The position numbers were made by a program, and so were the translations under genes. This document shows, one piece after another, positions 22,906 through 33,779 of a stretch of DNA of 64,000 bases. Source of the DNA: Rana temporaria (lineage: Eukaryota > Chordata > Amphibia > Anura > Ranidae); the NCBI RefSeq assembly GCF_905171775.1, contig NC_053492.1, positions 276,719,938 to 276,783,937 of the forward strand. Direction: 5' to 3'. Position 1 is the stretch's first letter. Every line of letters begins with the position of its first letter. Below the pieces are notes generated by a model. That model saw nothing but the letters and a program-made list of their open reading frames with translations, did no database searches and was not told the origin of the DNA.

Positions 22906-24076
22906 ATTATATGGTTGTGGTAAATCTGAGGACAAAAATCTGCAGAAAATCTAATGGTGTGATTGGGGTCCAAGGCTGATTTTTCTATTGATACTTTTTT
23001 GGTAATGTTTTGCTTCTCTCAGATATTCTTTAATTTGTTGTTTTCTCTTTAACTCTTCCTGTGTCCCCTTCTGCCTAATGGAGTAAATAGCACTATTATA
23101 ACTGTGGAATGTCCTGGCAATTTTTGATGTTTTATTTACTGTTTCTCCTTTCTCGTTTTTTTCATGAATTTTTTTTTCTGTATAATTATTAGATTTTTTT
23201 TAACTTTTTTAATATTCTTACTGGATATTTACCTGGTTTGTTTCCCTGTTTATAGCTATCTTTGGCCGCTCTGTTAAATGCTTGTCTTTTTTCTCTTGTT
23301 CCATGAGGTCTTTCAGATTTTCTCTTTTAAATACCAAGACATGGTGGATCATAATCTCCTTCACTAACCTTTTCAATGTTTTTGGTCTTTCCTTTTTTTT
23401 TTTCTAGCTCCCATGGATATTAAGATTCCTCTAACATTTACCTTGTATGCCTCCCATTTCATGGCCTCTGATACATCTGGGGTTCCATTTAACTGACAAT
23501 ATAGATTTGTATTTTTTATTTTTCCTTCTACCTCTTTATCCTGTATTAGATCCTCATTTAGTCCCCAGGAGTCCCTTTTCTCCTGGACCCCCACAAGGGT
23601 TAACGTCATTGTGACTGGGGAATGGTCTGATATAGTCCTTTTTTCCTGTTGATGATTTTGTTACCATTTCTGACAATCTATTCTCTACCACAATGTAATC
23701 TATTCTAGAGTATGTTCCGTGGGGAGTAGAAAGAGTAATCCTTCACCCTAGGGTGCAGGGCTCTCCATACATCTACCTGTGTCCTGACGGAATTACCTTT
23801 CCCGTCTTAAATTCCATTGATATTCCCAAGGTCTCTGTCAAATAGCCAATTGGGTTTTAGGACAGTATACAGTTGTCGGTGTACCATCCATTCCCTGCAA
23901 AATTCCTTTAAAAAATGTTGCATCCTTCCAAATCAACCAGCCTTTCTTTCCACTGAAATCTTGCGTCTTTTGCTAATCCTTTTGTGATTCCTTTCGCTTG
24001 TTTAATTGGGGAATCTCCATAGAACCATACTGTGTAGTTTTTTGAGTATAATTTTATATTTGTATCCTGTATTTAA

Positions 24077-24999
24077 CCACTTCCTATCCGGGCCATCGAC
24101 AATTGATGGCCACAAGGTGGCTCTACAATGCCGGGAGGCCGTCAATATACAGCCTCTGGCCTCCCGCTGCTGGGGGGCGTGCGCCCGCCGCGATGTCCAC
24201 CAGGTATCCGAGATGGGCAGTCACTGAGCCAGGGATGCGGATCTCTGTGTGTAAACACAGAGTTCCACGTCCTGTCAGGGAGATGAGACCGATGGTGTGT
24301 CCCTTGTACATAGGGACACCATCGGTCACCTCCCCCACTCAGTCTCCTCCCCCCACAGTAAGAATCCCCTAACTGGGAACACATTTAACCCCTTTATCAC
24401 CCCCTAGTGTTAACCCCTTCCCTGCCAGTCACATTTATACAGTAATCCGTGCAAATCTATAGCACTGTTCGCTGTATAAATGTGAATGGTCCCAAAAATG
24501 TGTCAAAAGTGTCCGCCGTAATATCGCAGTCCTGACACAAATTGCAGATCGCCGCCATTACTAATAAAAAACAATACAAAAAAAGTCATTCTATTTCTTA
24601 CTTTTTAGGCGCTATAACATTTGCGCAAACCAATCACTATACACTTATTGCGATTTTATTTATTTTTTTACCAAAAAATATGTAGAATACATATCTGCCT
24701 AAACTGAATTTTTTTTTTTTTTTATAAAATTGGATATTATAGCAAAAAGTAAAAAATATTGTGTGTGGTTTTTTTTTTTTAACAAAATTGTTGCTCTTTT
24801 TTTGTTTATAGCACAAAAAATAAAAACTGCAGAGATGATCAAATAGCACCAAAGGAAAGCTCTATTTGTGGGGGTAAAAAAGGACATCAATTTTGTTTGG
24901 GAGCCACGTCGCACGACTGCGAAATTGTCTTTCAAAGCGTGACAGCGCTAACATTTCGCCTGGACAGGAAGGGGGTATATGTGCCCAGTAAGCAAGTGG
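24077..24999. mobile_element. TTAA-type CCACTT element in L1 copy 5
   Basis: Exact TTAA duplications at 24073-24076 and 25000-25003. Ends CCACTTCCTATCCGGG and (reverse complement) CCACTTGCTTACTGGG are inverted repeats. The L1 endonuclease sequence IIFLQEI stops at the right edge and resumes at the left. It is a family member in the orientation opposite to the copies at 13, 28 and 51 kb: the GCGCTATAAC and ACAATTG phrases occur reversed. Non-coding. Confidence 0.85.
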
Positions 25000-25140
25000 T
25001 TAATATATCTCCTGTAGGAAGATTATATTTGTGGAGTATCGTTTACAATTACCCATCACTTTGTTTTTTTTCTGGGCTATTAAGTCCTCTTGCATGTATA
25101 TGTCAAAAGTTTTAATGTTGTCATATTTTCCTTGCCCTCG

Positions 25141-25384
25141 CTTCTCTTCTCACCCCCTCCTTTGCCCCTGACAAAACAAGGGCTCAGAGGAGGGGAGACT
25201 TCCATAGGTTCAGCATCTGGTCTCTGTGTCATTATAGGGGAAGAGTACAGCAGGGCCTAGGGAGAGTTCCCACTGTCCGCACGCTTTTCCCCACCCCTGA
25301 TGCCTCCTACTCTCCCCCCCCCTCCCACCACCACCACCACCTCCCAACACCCCCTTCCCTGCTTTGGGGTTATGGCACATGGTT
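25141..25384. other. Pyrimidine-rich, low-complexity stretch
   Basis: C- and CCACCAC-rich sequence at the 5' side of L1 copy 5; no gene seen. Confidence 0.5.
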
Positions 25385-25848
25385 TGCTAAGAAACAAATG
25401 GTGTTTATTAAAAATCTTTATATTCTCTTAAACATATAAGAAAATGGAGTCTAAGAAAAAAAGATGTCTTCTTTATTTTAAATAGGGAGGGTTGTAAGCC
25501 CTGACAGATGACTTTTGACTTTTTTTTTTTTGCCATTTGTGCCCCTTTGCGGAGATGTCCCTTCACTTCCTGTCCCATAGCCAAACAGGAAGTGAAAGGA
25601 AATTCCTTTGGGACCCCCAGGCCACCAACTAGTGCCCATATTGGAAGATTTGTCCCTTGTCTGGGGACAATCAAATTTTTAGGATATACTTTTACTTTGA
25701 CTTTCAATGACAATGGTAAACAGGACAAATGGAGAGGTTGAATCTCCTTAACAGGAGCACAGACAGCAATAAAAACTGACAAGCATTCTAACCCCTCTCC
25801 ACTTTATCCAAAACGAAGCAAAAGTTGTGCCTTTTAGTTATACTTTAA
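25385..25848. repeat. Interspersed repeat fragment ending at TTAA
   Basis: Contains CACTTCCTGTCCCATAGCC with a nearby inverted copy of AGGAAGTGAA. It ends CTTTTAGTTATACTTTAA, similar to the ends of other short TTAA elements here. The left boundary was not found, so this is probably a truncated copy. Confidence 0.35.
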
Positions 25849-25870
25849 CCCACTAAATATGTGCCATATG

Positions 25871-26217
25871 CATACCTCCCAACTTTTTGAGATGGGAACG
25901 AGGGACACCTATTAGCAAAAGTATATAGGTATAGGACACACACCCTGCCACGCCCTCTTAAAGGAGAATTATATATAAAAAAAGACTAGTTAACCCACAA
26001 AAGATTTTTTTTTTAACTACTACTATTCTTTTATACTGGTTTTGAAATTTACAAATGTAGCAATTAAGAAATTGAATGAAAGGTTTAGCACCAGGAAACA
26101 CTTTTTAAAAGACAAATAGTGCATTTTATATACAACTATATAGATCAGACAAAAATGATTGACAAATGAGGAGAAAATAGGGACATTGTTGCAAATCGGG
26201 GACAGTTGGGAGCTATG
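25871..26217. mobile_element. Short hAT-type MITE
   Basis: Flanked by the exact 8-bp duplication GCCATATG (25863-25870 and 26218-26225). Termini CATACCTCCCAACTTTTTGA and (reverse complement) CATAGCTCCCAACTGTCCCC share the first dozen bases. AT-rich interior, non-coding. Confidence 0.85.
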
Positions 26218-26225
26218 GCCATATG

Positions 26226-26562
26226 AAAACATTATTGTTCTATGACTGCAGTGCATTTCTTCTTTTCTGCTTTGACATGGTTAGATACACTTCTATCATT
26301 TTGAGACCTGTAGGAGGGAATGATACAAACAAGAACATGACATTTCTAAAAAAAAAGGGGGTATCGGCTGTGTACAGTAAGTATAATGTAATTTATATTT
26401 AATGCTCAGTGTGATTCTGGATGCATGCATCATAAGTAAGGTTTGTAGTATTTTATGCCAATAATATGGATCATATTATCTGCTTGCAATACAACTGCAT
26501 TTTTTTATTTTATATTTGTCTGCCTGTGCTTCATTTAAGAGGTCACTGCACTGTTTGTTTTT
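26226..26562. other. No gene seen
   Basis: AT-rich sequence with only short ORFs; nothing recognised. Confidence 0.5.
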
Positions 26563-26866
26563 GTAGGGGTACGATGTACCGATACCCATTCACATGGGGG
26601 GGCGGGATCTAAAGGTTCCCTTCTTAAAGGGGGGCTTCCAAATTCTGATAAGCCCCCCACTCGCAGAATATCGGCAACCACCGGCCAGGGTTGTTGGGAA
26701 GAGGACCTTGTCCCATTTGACATGGGGGCAAGGTGCTTGGGGGGGCTCATGTTGAGGGAATGCAAGCCTGGTATTGTCCAGGAGGGGGACGCTCGCTCGT
26801 TCCCTATCTTTCCTGACCTACCGGGCTGAATGCTTGGATTAGTGCCTGGTATGTGAACTTGTACCA
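26563..26866. repeat. GC-rich interspersed repeat, copy 1
   Basis: The phrases ATTCTGATAAGCC, ACCGGCCAGGGTTGTTGGGA and GCTCGCTCGTTCCC recur in a second copy at about 46340-46620. It therefore belongs to a dispersed family. No ORF with a recognisable product; no clear termini. Confidence 0.55.
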
Positions 26867-27116
26867 TAGGTAACCATGTTAAATGGGCTGTAGGCGTTTC
26901 TGCAAACTGCAAAACGTACAAAATAAATGCATAGATGTAAACTTGGGATCATGCTTTGCTGATAATACAGACACATTGTTAGTTTGCATGACTGACTAAA
27001 CATGGAAGAACTGTGAACAGAATGCATCCTTGATCAGATTCTAAGTTTTAGAATCTTATTTGGTTGAAAATGTAAATGTTGACCAAAATCTAAGCAAATC
27101 CAATGAAAATGTTTAA

Positions 27117-27534
27117 GACCCCATACACACGAGAGAATTTATCCGCGAATACGGTCCAGCGGACCGTTTCCGCGGATAAATCCTCTTGAGGATTTGTGCG
27201 GATTTCCATGCGATGGAGTGTACTCACCATCGCATTGAAATCCGCGCCGAAATCCTCTGGCGATGATGTGTCGCGCCGTCGCCACGATTATGACGCGGCG
27301 ACGTGCGCAACACTGTCATATAAGGAATTCCACGCATGCGTCGAATCATTACGATGGATTCCAGCGGATAGATTTGTTTAGCATGTCAAAAAATATTTAT
27401 CTGCTGGAATCCATCCCAGGGGATAAATATCCGCGGAAAAAGATCCGCTGGAGTGTACACACCATAGGATCTATCCGCTGAAACCCATTCGCTGGGATTT
27501 TTCAGCGGATGGATTCTATCGTGTGTATGGGGCC
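27117..27534. mobile_element. Harbinger-type MITE with TAA duplication
   Basis: Flanked by TAA at 27114-27116 and 27535-27537, the 3-bp target of PIF/Harbinger transposases. Termini GACCCCATACACACGAGAGA and (reverse complement) GGCCCCATACACACGATAGA. The interior is rich in GGATAAAT and ATCCGCGG phrases in both orientations. Non-coding. Confidence 0.82.
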
Positions 27535-27537
27535 TAA

Positions 27538-28181
27538 GACTTACTTTTTACATTCTGCTTTGAATATATTTACATAAAAAAAATTCCTGTACATTGATAC
27601 TCTGAATAATATACTGTACTTTAGTGCAATAAAACTGTTAGACTGTGACATGTCTTCATTGGCATTAAAAAAGTAAAAATGGGATACTGTGCTTGACAAT
27701 GATCAATCATTTTTTATAGAACAAATCTCAAACAGTGTATCAGCATGTGATACATTTAATAGTAAGTGCTGTGTCTTCACCTTCCCAGTTTTAATTATCA
27801 CATTTAATTACATACAGAGCTTATAGGATGGACCAGACCTCCATGACTCCTAACGAGAACAAGATGTGAGACCTAGAATCAATATGTCAATAAGAAATCA
27901 GATTCACAATGTGAAAAAAAAAAATTGTTTTGACTTAAAGCAAAGGTTGGCTGTCTATTAACAGATCACCAGTTAAAGCAGTAGTGAATATACCTAATTT
28001 TACTAAAATCAACATGAATCCCCAAAAATGGTTTGTAGATTTGTTAAATTCCTAACTCCTGATCAACAGAGTTTTATTATTTGACTTCTCAGTTTGCCAT
28101 CACAGCAAACTATCACAAAATGTAAACTTTTACAATAAATTATAAAGCAAAATTATATGGTCCGCAAACTGTTAGAAGCTT
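27538..28181. other. No gene seen
   Basis: AT-rich, possibly unique sequence with no terminal repeats and only short ORFs. Confidence 0.5.
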
Positions 28182-28185
28182 TTAA

Positions 28186-28975
28186 CCTCTTAAGACCCGG
28201 ACCATTATGCAGGTTAAGGACCTTGCCCCTTTTTGCGATTCGGCACTGCGTCGCTTTTATTGACAATTGCGCGGTCGTGCAACGTGGCTCCCAAACAAAA
28301 TTGGCGTCCTTTTTTTCCACAAATGGAGCTTTCTTTTGGTGGTATTTGATCACCTCTGCGGTTTTTATTTCTTGCGCTATAAACAAAAATAGAGCGACAA
28401 TTTTGAAAAAAATTCAATATTCTTTACTTTTTGCTATAATAAATATCCTCCAAAAATATATATAAAAAAATGTCCTCAATTTAGGCCGATACGTATTCTT
28501 CTACATATTTTTTTTTTACTACTAATGGCGGCGACCAGCGTTTTTTTTCCATGACTGCGACATTATGGCGGACACATCGGACAATGTTGACACAATTTTG
28601 TCATTTTCACAGCAAAAAGTGCTAAAAATGCACTGATTACTGTGAAAATGACAATTGCAGTTTAGGAGTTAACCACTAGGGGGCACTTTAGGGGTTAAGT
28701 GTGACCTCATGTGTTTCTAACTGTAGGGGGGGTGGGGCTGGATGTGTGACATCAGTGATCATCTTTCCCTATATCAGGAAACAGACGATCACTGACACTG
28801 CCACAATGAACGGGGAAGGTGCGTTTTACGGAGCTTCGGACCGGGCCATGAGCGTGCCGCCGGCAGCGCGCTTGCGACCCCACGGCTGGGCACTTAAAGA
28901 GGACTTACAGGTGAGCGCTTGTGCCCAGCCGTGCCATTCTGCCGACGTATATCGCGTGAAGGTGTCCTTAAGTGG
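28186..28975. mobile_element. TTAA-type CCACTTAAG element, copy C
   Basis: TTAA at 28182-28185 and 28976-28979. Ends CCTCTTAAGACCCGGACC and (reverse complement) CCACTTAAGGACACC. The interior matches copies A and D: ATTGCGCGGTCGTG, CTTGCGCTATAAACAAAAAT and TAATGGCGGCGACCAGC. The right third is GC-rich and ends in CCGTGCCATTCTGCCGACG. Best preserved copy in the window. Non-coding. Confidence 0.85.
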
Positions 28976-28979
28976 TTAA

Positions 28980-29290
28980 AAGGACATCAATCTAAATTAA
29001 TACGAGTTTAGATATGGGCCTTTTATCATATATATTTTTTTTTTAAAAGCAATGCATTTAATGAACACGTATACAAAAAATATTTGTGTAATGCTTCTAG
29101 AGGTTTATTATTATTTTTTTTATAAAAAAAGTGCAAGGAGGTACAATTTGTGGAGGCATGGAGTAACATAGTAACCAATAAGATTTCAAAATATTTTGGA
29201 GTCTGATCACTTTAAAGACCATTGGGTGAATAATGTGGACTAATGAATTTTGCCCTTTGTTGTAAGTCATCCTTTTTTTGTGTTTTTATT
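28980..29290. other. No gene seen
   Basis: AT-rich spacer between a TTAA element and an LTR-like block. Confidence 0.45.
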
Positions 29291-29294
29291 ACCG

Positions 29295-30768
29295 TGTAGC
29301 ACTACCCCCGTTGGAGCTGCTGGTTTGTTTTGGGTGGCATGTTCCCTCTGTGACTCCGCCGTCTAGGGTAGTTTGATGAGAGCCGTAGTAATGGAATGTC
29401 CACACAGCAGGTGTATTTTTTTTTTTTCTTGTGCTTTTATTTACCCAACAAGGTAAAACAGTTGAACTTTGTGAAGAATAGAATAGCAGAGGAGAACACA
29501 GATTCAGGTGTAGGTAAAAGAGAAACAGTCCTGCTTCCAACGACAAACTTTCACTTTGCCACTCCAGCCGGAATGGGTATAGCGCACCTGGACAGGCCTC
29601 TCACAAGCCTGGCAGTCAGAATGACACTCGAACTTGGGGTTAAGTCTCTGCCACAGACCCTCCCAATGGTTGCAGAAAATAGTAATCTGAAGTCCTCTTT
29701 ACTGGACTTAACACCTGGATCTCTTTCGGATAGTTTAGATTAGGTTACCGATTGATAGGCGACCAACATCCAGCCTCTCGGTGTCCGGTTCCCCTGGTTC
29801 CTGATGGATGGTCAGGCCCCTATTGGAACACCAGCCTCTCTTGGCACACCTCAGGCAGACTCTCCACCGAATAGCTTCCTCCTACAGGTCGGACAGCCCA
29901 GGACCTCTTTAGGTGGGGACCCAGTCGATTTACTGAGTCCCAAGCGGCAGATCAAATGCTCTGGGCCAACGTGGTCCCGAAGCCATGATCTCTGCGTCAC
30001 ACGCGCACCCCAGGCCGGAAGGCCATTTGCCGGGGCGCTGTGGAATGGCTACCCTGAAGGTGGGCACCACACGAGAAGACCCAGGAAGATGGCGTCTCCC
30101 ACAAATACCCCTCCCTAGCATGCACAGCGAGGAAGCCTCCTTCTGATAGGCTGCTGGAGAAAAGTATCCAATCCTTGACTCCACTGCTACCATCTGCCGA
30201 CCTGGGGTGGAACTGCACCCCAGGAACAACAGCATGAGCCCACAGCACAGTCAAGCTGGGACAAAAGCTCCAAATTTGAACTAATTAACAATGGTCAGAG
30301 TCACTTAAGGGCTCTTTCACACTGGCGGCCCGTTCAGGTCCGCCTGCCAGTTTTTTAGGCGGACCTGAACGGGCGCTCTGTGCTCCTCCTATGGAGCAGC
30401 GGATGTCAGCGTTGACATGCCCGCTGACATCCGACCCGCTCCGATCCGCCAAAGTGTGATGGAGGAAAAACCTACTTTTCCATCCATCGTTCGGATCGGT
30501 GAACACGGACAGATGGTCCGTGTTCATCCGATTTCCCCCCCCCCCCCATAGGGGAGAGCGGAGAAAAGACAGGGCGGTCCCTGCACAGTGTGCGGGGACC
30601 GCCCTGTCATCCGCCAGCGCAGCATGGATCAACGGAGCGATCCCCGCTGAGCAATCGGTGGTTCACGGGGCCGATCATTACTGATCCGCCCCATGTGAAA
30701 GGGGCCGTACTCTCTGACCCCCATTAAATTTCAATAGCACCGGTTCTGAAAAGTAACCAGGCGCTACA
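29295..30768. mobile_element. Possible solo LTR, interrupted by a MITE
   Basis: Begins TGTAGCACTACCCC and ends GGCGCTACA, giving the TG...CA termini and short inverted repeat TGTAG/CTACA of retroviral-type LTRs. A 4-bp direct repeat ACCG flanks it (29291-29294 and 30769-30772). No retroviral coding sequence is visible inside. A MITE occupies 30306-30709, leaving about 1.07 kb of LTR-like DNA. No second LTR was found, hence solo. Classification rests on termini only and a 4-bp match could be chance. Confidence 0.42.
30306..30709. mobile_element. CTTTCACAC-type MITE, copy 1
   Basis: Ends GGGCTCTTTCACACTGGC and (reverse complement) GGCCCCTTTCACATGGGGC. The right half, including GGGGAGAGCGGAG and GACAGGGCGGTC, is shared with a second copy at 58880-59274. 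Contains several local foldbacks, for example GGCGGACCTGAACGGGC against its upstream complement. No clear target duplication. Confidence 0.65.
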
Positions 30769-30772
30769 ACCG

Positions 30773-31720
30773 TATATGTCTGTTGATTTATTTTTAGACT
30801 TTTTTTTTTTTTCTTCCCACCAGATAATCCTGCTAGTAATAAATTTCTGTTCCTAGGAGAAGTATAGTATAGTGTCTATGGTGGAGCTAATTAACACCTT
30901 CCCTATTCTGATTTCCATAGCATGGGGGTGTTCTATAGTTCATAGGGGAGAAGGACATGGCTGATAACACTGATGGCAGATTTCAGTGTAGCACAGTGCA
31001 TAGGAAGGTCAACATTTTTTATTTATCAAACCGATATAACAAAACACTTCTAGTACTCAATATATGATGCCCTATATATGTTTCACAATAGTTTTATCAG
31101 TGTTTTCTCTCAAGATACATTGCCTAATCTAATCTCTGTATATTAATGGGTCTTGAATGTATGAAACAAAGACATAACTATTTGAATAGATATTTAAGTG
31201 GACTGATGTATGGCATTTATGATTAGAGTCGGTCGGAACATTGCAAACGTTCCGACCTGAACCGCAAACCCTATAAAGTCTATAGGACCTGAACTTGAAA
31301 AATCAATAGTGCCCATTTTGAAGGCTTGGATGCAAGTTATTGGCCATAAAAAAGGTATGGGGGCCTGGGTATTGCCCTGGGTGACATGTATTTAATGTAA
31401 ACATTTAAAAAATAAAGTTTTTAAAGGAGCAGTCATTTTAATGATGCCTAAAGTAAAACCATAAAAATTAAGTGTCTGGGGGGTCCCTTTAGTGTGCTTG
31501 TAAAGTGGTGTATAGAACCTGCTGCAGCAAAACTGACATATACAGTATAAAGATTTTTTTTTAATTTAAATTGATTTTCACTGCAAGCTTTCTTTATTTT
31601 GTAAATGGCTTGGAGAGCCAGTCTGTATGACGTGGCCACAATTTAGTGCACTTGTAACAAGTAGAGATTTTTTTTGGATACATTCTGATGTCTTTGTCAA
31701 ACTTTGGATGGAAATAACAA
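30773..31720. other. No gene seen
   Basis: AT-rich sequence with only short ORFs between the LTR-like block and the DIRS element. Confidence 0.5.
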
Positions 31721-32530
31721 ATTTCTCACCTCGTCTTTCAGGACAGCACCTGGAAAGAGCGCAGCGCCACCCACTTCCCAGGAAACACTGTAGTTGTAGT
31801 GTTTACTCCAGCCATGGTGGAAGCAATGCAGGGGACCATGGGTGTGCTGTGCTCTCTCCAGGTGTTGCTTTCTTGTTCTGCTGCCCAGCCCAACAACCCC
31901 CCCTGACAGGAGGGGGGTGTTCCGGTACCGTTCCTCTTTTTTAGCCCAGCGAGGGTAGAGGCTGGCGTAGGGTCCCGCGCCGATAGACAGGGGGTCACTG
32001 GCGGAATGTGGGACTGCACCAGGCAGTGCAGCATCTGTGGCTTCCAAGCCTGCACGCTTTTCCGGGTCCCATGTGACATCACTGCCGGACGGGGCAGTGT
32101 GCAGCGGTTTTCCGGTTCCACCGCTGGAACGCAGGAGGGGGAGGCGGCCTCAGCGGTGCAATTTCTGGTCTTCGCAGGGGCGAAAGGACTGCAAAAATTT
32201 AAATAAAAAGCTGCCGGATATCTGCTGGAACTCTGGGAGAGATGGAGCCAGAGGAACCGGCGGTGGTGACAAGAGCCACAAGCACCAGCCAGACCCAGGT
32301 AGGAGAGGCAGTGGCCTCTGTTAGTTCGACCTGGGATATGTCTGTTTTTTTCCCTCACGTCCTCACCTGATGGGGGGAGAGCATGCATCATACTCCTCAG
32401 GTGATGTCTATGGGGAAGTATGATTTACAGCAGTGATGTTATGGGGTTTATTTTGTATCACTGACTGTTTGTTTATGGGTCTGCTAGGGAGAAGATCCAA
32501 TCTGCAGGTTTTATTAATGGTACATTTCTG

Positions 32531-33590
32531 ATGGTGGTTAAAGAAAAGACAAAGCAGGTTTCCCCTCCCCCCAAGAAATTACGTGCCTCATGTAAGGCAT
32601 GCAGGTCATGCAAAGCAGATTTGGTCAGAGAGGAGACTTCTACTAAAACACCCTCTGCTCAACCTAGTGAGATGCTCACCTCATTCTGGAAGAAGTTGGA
32701 AGACGCTTTAAAATCCTTCCGCTCCTATCGGGATAAACGTCCAGTGGCACAATCAATGGGTGGTTCACCATCCAGCCCTCACACGTCCTCTGCTACTCGG
32801 AGAGTGGTTAGTGAGTCCGAGGAGGAGGAAAGAAAAGTAGATTAATTCCTCCCATTAAAGTTTGTCCTTAGAGATAGATGACCTATTAAAGACCATACAT
32901 ACTACCCTCAATATCAAGGAGGATAGGACCCAATTGTCCTTACACGACAAAATGTATCAGGGTATGGATGAGGTCAAACATCAAGTGTTTCCGGTGCACA
33001 AAGTGTTGACAGAGGCTATAAAAATGTTGTGGACAAGGCCCAGAGAGGGACCCCTTTTTTTTACAGGTCTCTCTTTTTTAAAGGTGTTTTATTTTTGATA
33101 GTGCGCAAGTTTGGAATAAGAGACATAAGCTTGACGCAGCTTTCCCACAGGTATCGCGGAACGCCGATTTTAGCTTTCGAGGACATGGGGGGCTTGAAGA
33201 AAACTATGGACAAGAGGGCTGATTCTTTGTTAAAAAAGCTTGGGATTCTACAATAGTTAATCTCAAAAAAGCAATGGCATCAACCAGGAACTTAGAACAC
33301 TGGTTAGAGCAGCTAAAAAGCCATATTGAGGCAGGGACCTCGCGTAAAGATCTTCTGGAGATTCTGAGTTCTACAGAAGGCAATAGGTTACATGGCAGAT
33401 GCCTCAGCGGAGTCAGTGAGGATGGCCGCAAGATCTTTGGCTTTAAAAAATTCAGCAAGAGCTTTGTGGGTGAAGGGGGTCTGCTGTTTGTTCCGGACTT
33501 TGACGCTGTTCTGGACAGAACAGCTGATAAGAAAAAAGCCTTTCCAGCTTAAAAAGATTTTTTTTTTGTCCTTTTCACCAGACCCGGGAC
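32531..33590 (+). pseudogene. DIRS copy 1 gag-like region
   Basis: The first ORF (105 codons from 32531) has a Lys- and Cys-rich start (KKLRASCKACRSCKAD) and a Ser/Glu-rich tail. The sequence continues in shifted frames with DLLKTIHTTLNIKEDRTQLS, LSFEDMGGLKKTMDKR-like text near 33180 and STRNLEHWLEQLKSHIEAG. The same order appears in DIRS copy 2 (LSFEDMGVLKDPMDKRMD, FWTNQLKSHI), supporting homology. DIRS gag proteins package the RNA. At least three frame breaks. Confidence 0.7.
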
Positions 33591-33779
33591 TCAAAGGAAA
33601 CAGAAGAGATCTTGGCGGTCCCAGAGGGGTCAAGGGAGGACTGAGGTGTTTCTCTCCCCAGCCAAACCCACAAAGACCCAGTTATGGTCTCCCAACTGTG
33701 GGAGAAAGACTGCAGTCTTTTCTCCAACAGTGGGAGGGGGTGACATCCAGTGCATTTGTCCTCAAAATAATCTCAGAGG

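Larger units (their letters stand above)
19615..25140 (-). mobile_element. L1-type LINE, copy 5, split by three DNA transposons
   Basis: A minus-strand L1 ORF2 in four pieces (25140-25004, 24072-22914, 21745-20968, 20261-19615). From 5' to 3': the endonuclease start ending IIFLQEI; TISDHSPVTM and KWEAYKVNVRGILISMGA (about 23400-23640); GTRQGCQLSPLLFVLSLEPL (about 21070-20985); a degenerate catalytic block YAEDVLFY (about 20200); and PLAWVGQINMLNMAILPKIL (about 19900). It resembles L1 copy 2. The first catalytic Asp pair reads YAED rather than YADD, and frameshifts are frequent, so it is inactive. It stops at a Harbinger-type MITE near 19560. Confidence 0.82.

Noticed and set aside
24103..24384. 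ORFs on both strands around 24.1-24.4 kb as a host exon
   Set aside because: They fall in the GC-rich end of a TTAA-flanked non-coding element; similar text occurs in other copies.
26563..26866. GC-rich repeat as a CpG-island promoter of a host gene
   Set aside because: A second copy at 46.3 kb with the same phrases shows it is a dispersed repeat, and no adjacent exon was found.
31738..32391. 217-codon minus-strand ORF near the DIRS left end
   Set aside because: No recognisable domain; lies over the non-coding start of a plus-strand DIRS element with GC-rich text that is open by chance.
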